DNA of 61,329 nucleotides, taken from positions 1 through 61,329 of the forward strand of contig DGDU01000005.1 of NCBI GenBank assembly GCA_002385605.1, read 5' to 3'. The position numbers were made by a program, and so were the translations under genes. This document shows positions 59,789 to 61,329 of the stretch, piece after piece (positions within the stretch are counted from its first letter, which is position 1; every line of letters starts with the position of its first letter). This DNA is from Christensenella sp. UBA3944. Its GTDB lineage: Bacteria > Bacillota > Clostridia > Christensenellales > DTU072. The notes below the pieces were generated by a model that was not told the DNA's origin, ran no database searches, and saw only the letters and a program-made list of their open reading frames with translations.

Positions 59789-61162
59789 ATGTCAGACAAA
59801 AAAATACCCACCAAAATATATCTAACCGAAGACGAGATGCCAAGGTATTGGTACAATGTGCGCGCGGATATGAAGGAGAAGCACCCGCCTTTCCTGCACC
59901 CCGCGACGCTCAAGCCCTGCACCCCCGAAGACCTCTATCCCGTATTCTGCAAAGAGCTTGTCGAGCAGGAATTCGACCAAACCAACAGGTTCATCGAGAT
60001 ACCCGAGGGCATAAGGGAATTCTACAAGATGTACCGCCCCTCCCCTCTCGTGAGGGCGTACTGCCTCGAGGAAGCTCTCGGCACCCCCGCCGAAATCTAT
60101 TACAAGTTTGAAGGGAACAACACCTCGGGCTCGCACAAGCTAAATTCCGCCGTGGCGCAAGTGTACTACGCCAAGAAGGAGGGCATCACCTCCCTCACCA
60201 CCGAAACGGGCGCAGGGCAATGGGGCACAGCTCTCTCGATGGCGTGCGCTTTCTACAAGATGAAGCTCACCGTGTATATGGTTAAGGTAAGCAGCCAGCA
60301 AAAGCCTTACCGCAAGGCGGTAATGGAAACCTACGGCGCGACAGTCATACCCTCGCCTTCGGACACCACCCAGATCGGGCGCAAGATACTTGCCGAAAAC
60401 CCCACGACGGGCGGCTCCCTTGGCTGCGCCATAAGCGAAGCCATCGAAACCGCTGTCACCACCGACAAGTGCCGCTATGTGCTGGGCAGCGTTCTCGACC
60501 ATGTAATACTTCACCAGTCCATTATCGGACAGGAGTGCAAGATAGCCCTCGACAAATACGGCATCACCCCCGATGTTATAATCGGCTGCGCCGGCGGCGG
60601 CTCCAACCTCGGCGGCCTAATCGCTCCCTTCATGGGCGACAAGCTTAACGGCAAGTCGGACGCAAGATTCATAGCCGTCGAGCCCGCTTCCTGCCCCTCC
60701 TTAACCCGCGGCAAGTACGCCTACGACTTCGGCGATACGGGCAAGATGACCCCCTTACTCAAGATGTACACGCTGGGTAACGGCTTTATGCCCTCCCCCA
60801 ACCACGCCGGCGGGCTGCGCTACCACGGCATGAGCCCCATCATATCCAAGCTCTACGATGACGGGCTTATAGAGGCGCGCTCCTACGAGCAAACCTCGGT
60901 ATTCGACGCGGCAACCTTATTCGCCAAGTGCGAAGGCATACTGCCCGCCCCCGAGTCATCCCACGCCATCAAGGGCGCCATCGACGAGGCTCTCGAGTGC
61001 AAGAAGACGGGCGAAAAGAAGGTCATACTCTTCGGGCTTACGGGCACGGGTTACTTCGACTTAGCGGCGTACATGGCTTTCAACAACAAGACCATGACCG
61101 ACTATATCCCCACAGACGCCGACCTCGAAAGGGGCTTTGCCACTCTGCCGAAGATAGACTAG
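59789..61162 (+). CDS. trpB: Tryptophan synthase beta chain, TrpB2 type
   Basis: Joins indole and serine to tryptophan using PLP. The 457 residues match the longer TrpB2 class: N-terminal KIYLTEDEMPRYWYN and FIEIPEGIREFYKMYRPSPLVRA, the PLP lysine in SGSHKLNSA, ETGAGQWGTALS, the phosphate loop CAGGGSN, and EPASCPSLTRGKY. TrpB2 often acts without TrpA, and no trpA or other trp gene is nearby, so it may salvage indole. AAGGAG lies 7 nt before the ATG. It is controlled by the upstream Trp T-box; a terminator follows. Confidence 0.96.
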   Translation: MSDKKIPTKIYLTEDEMPRYWYNVRADMKEKHPPFLHPATLKPCTPEDLYPVFCKELVEQEFDQTNRFIEIPEGIREFYKMYRPSPLVRAYCLEEALGTPAEIYYKFEGNNTSGSHKLNSAVAQVYYAKKEGITSLTTETGAGQWGTALSMACAFYKMKLTVYMVKVSSQQKPYRKAVMETYGATVIPSPSDTTQIGRKILAENPTTGGSLGCAISEAIETAVTTDKCRYVLGSVLDHVILHQSIIGQECKIALDKYGITPDVIIGCAGGGSNLGGLIAPFMGDKLNGKSDARFIAVEPASCPSLTRGKYAYDFGDTGKMTPLLKMYTLGNGFMPSPNHAGGLRYHGMSPIISKLYDDGLIEARSYEQTSVFDAATLFAKCEGILPAPESSHAIKGAIDEALECKKTGEKKVILFGLTGTGYFDLAAYMAFNNKTMTDYIPTDADLERGFATLPKID

Positions 61163-61202
61163 TAAATTTTACAAGGAAATATTTTTCTTTACTAAACAGG
61201 TG

Positions 61203-61240
61203 AAGCGCCCCGCCTAAGCATAAAGGCTGGGCGCTTTATT
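61203..61240 (+). terminator. Terminator after trpB
   Basis: AAGCGCCC pairs with GGGCGCTT, with an inner GCCT/AGGC pairing, then TTATT. The remaining bases to the right edge hold no gene I can support. Confidence 0.8.
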
Positions 61241-61329
61241 AACCATTTCGGTAGCTATTGCTACATATTCCGACATATTTTTTCCTTAGCGTTCCGGGCC
61301 TTTCCGCCCGACCCGTAAATCACGCCCTA

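Noticed and set aside
61214..61276. Minus-strand 20-codon frame with AAGGA before its ATG near the right edge
   Set aside because: It runs into the trpB terminator hairpin and has no terminator or promoter of its own; likely chance, though a small peptide cannot be excluded.

Overview
The window looks like a chromosomal segment of a spore-forming, Gram-positive-type clostridial Bacillota, of middling GC content with many GCC/GGC codons. Supporting signs are spoIVA with a sigma-E-like promoter, a large B. subtilis-type SRP RNA with an Alu domain, a tRNA-Trp T-box, RNase Y next to recA, an FtsK/SpoIIIE translocase, single-chain GlyQS, several lipoproteins, and purine-rich Shine-Dalgarno sites before nearly every gene. 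I saw no phage, insertion sequence, CRISPR array, tRNA or rRNA. Species cannot be assigned from the sequence alone.

Left part (1-11 kb), almost all on the minus strand. The 5' part of atpB runs off the left edge. A small Cys/Gly-rich peptide gene with its own terminator follows on the plus strand. Then comes a core-genome block read right to left: M16 peptidase, dUTPase, FtsK/SpoIIIE, RimO, a CinA-like protein, RecA and RNase Y (rny also has its own promoter). Gene order around recA and the M16 peptidase resembles that of Bacillus.

11-24.6 kb. A YlxY-like NodB protein, glyQS and a PAP2 phosphatase are on the plus strand. A membrane protein-hslO-TPR operon follows on the minus strand. The lysine/diaminopimelate operon asd-dapA-dapB has a consensus promoter and no lysine riboswitch. 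A minus-strand operon has proS between two lipoprotein genes.

24.6-39.4 kb is more accessory. It holds a 1531-residue single-chain ABC transporter whose ectodomain contains a long run of roughly 20-residue helical repeats, several membrane proteins, an MFS transporter, the SRP RNA with an unusual apical loop, a membrane-anchored XRE regulator with a large operator-like dyad, and an adh-tcdA-hflX operon. That operon is divergent from a YfcC-type carrier plus PfkB-kinase pair.

39.4-61.3 kb. On the minus strand: dgt-pcrA-ligA (nucleotide pool, helicase, ligase), an eda-kdgK pair for 2-keto-3-deoxygluconate, a fused alpha/beta 2-oxoacid dehydrogenase E1, spoIVA, DUF512 radical SAM-der-aminotransferase, and a type IIA topoisomerase B-A pair. 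On the plus strand, a T-box with a UGG specifier precedes a 16-codon leader ORF and a lone TrpB2-type tryptophan synthase beta gene.

The most unusual items are the helical-repeat ABC transporter, the leader ORF and inverted repeat between the Trp T-box and trpB, the altered SRP RNA tip, and the Cys/Gly-rich mini-protein.
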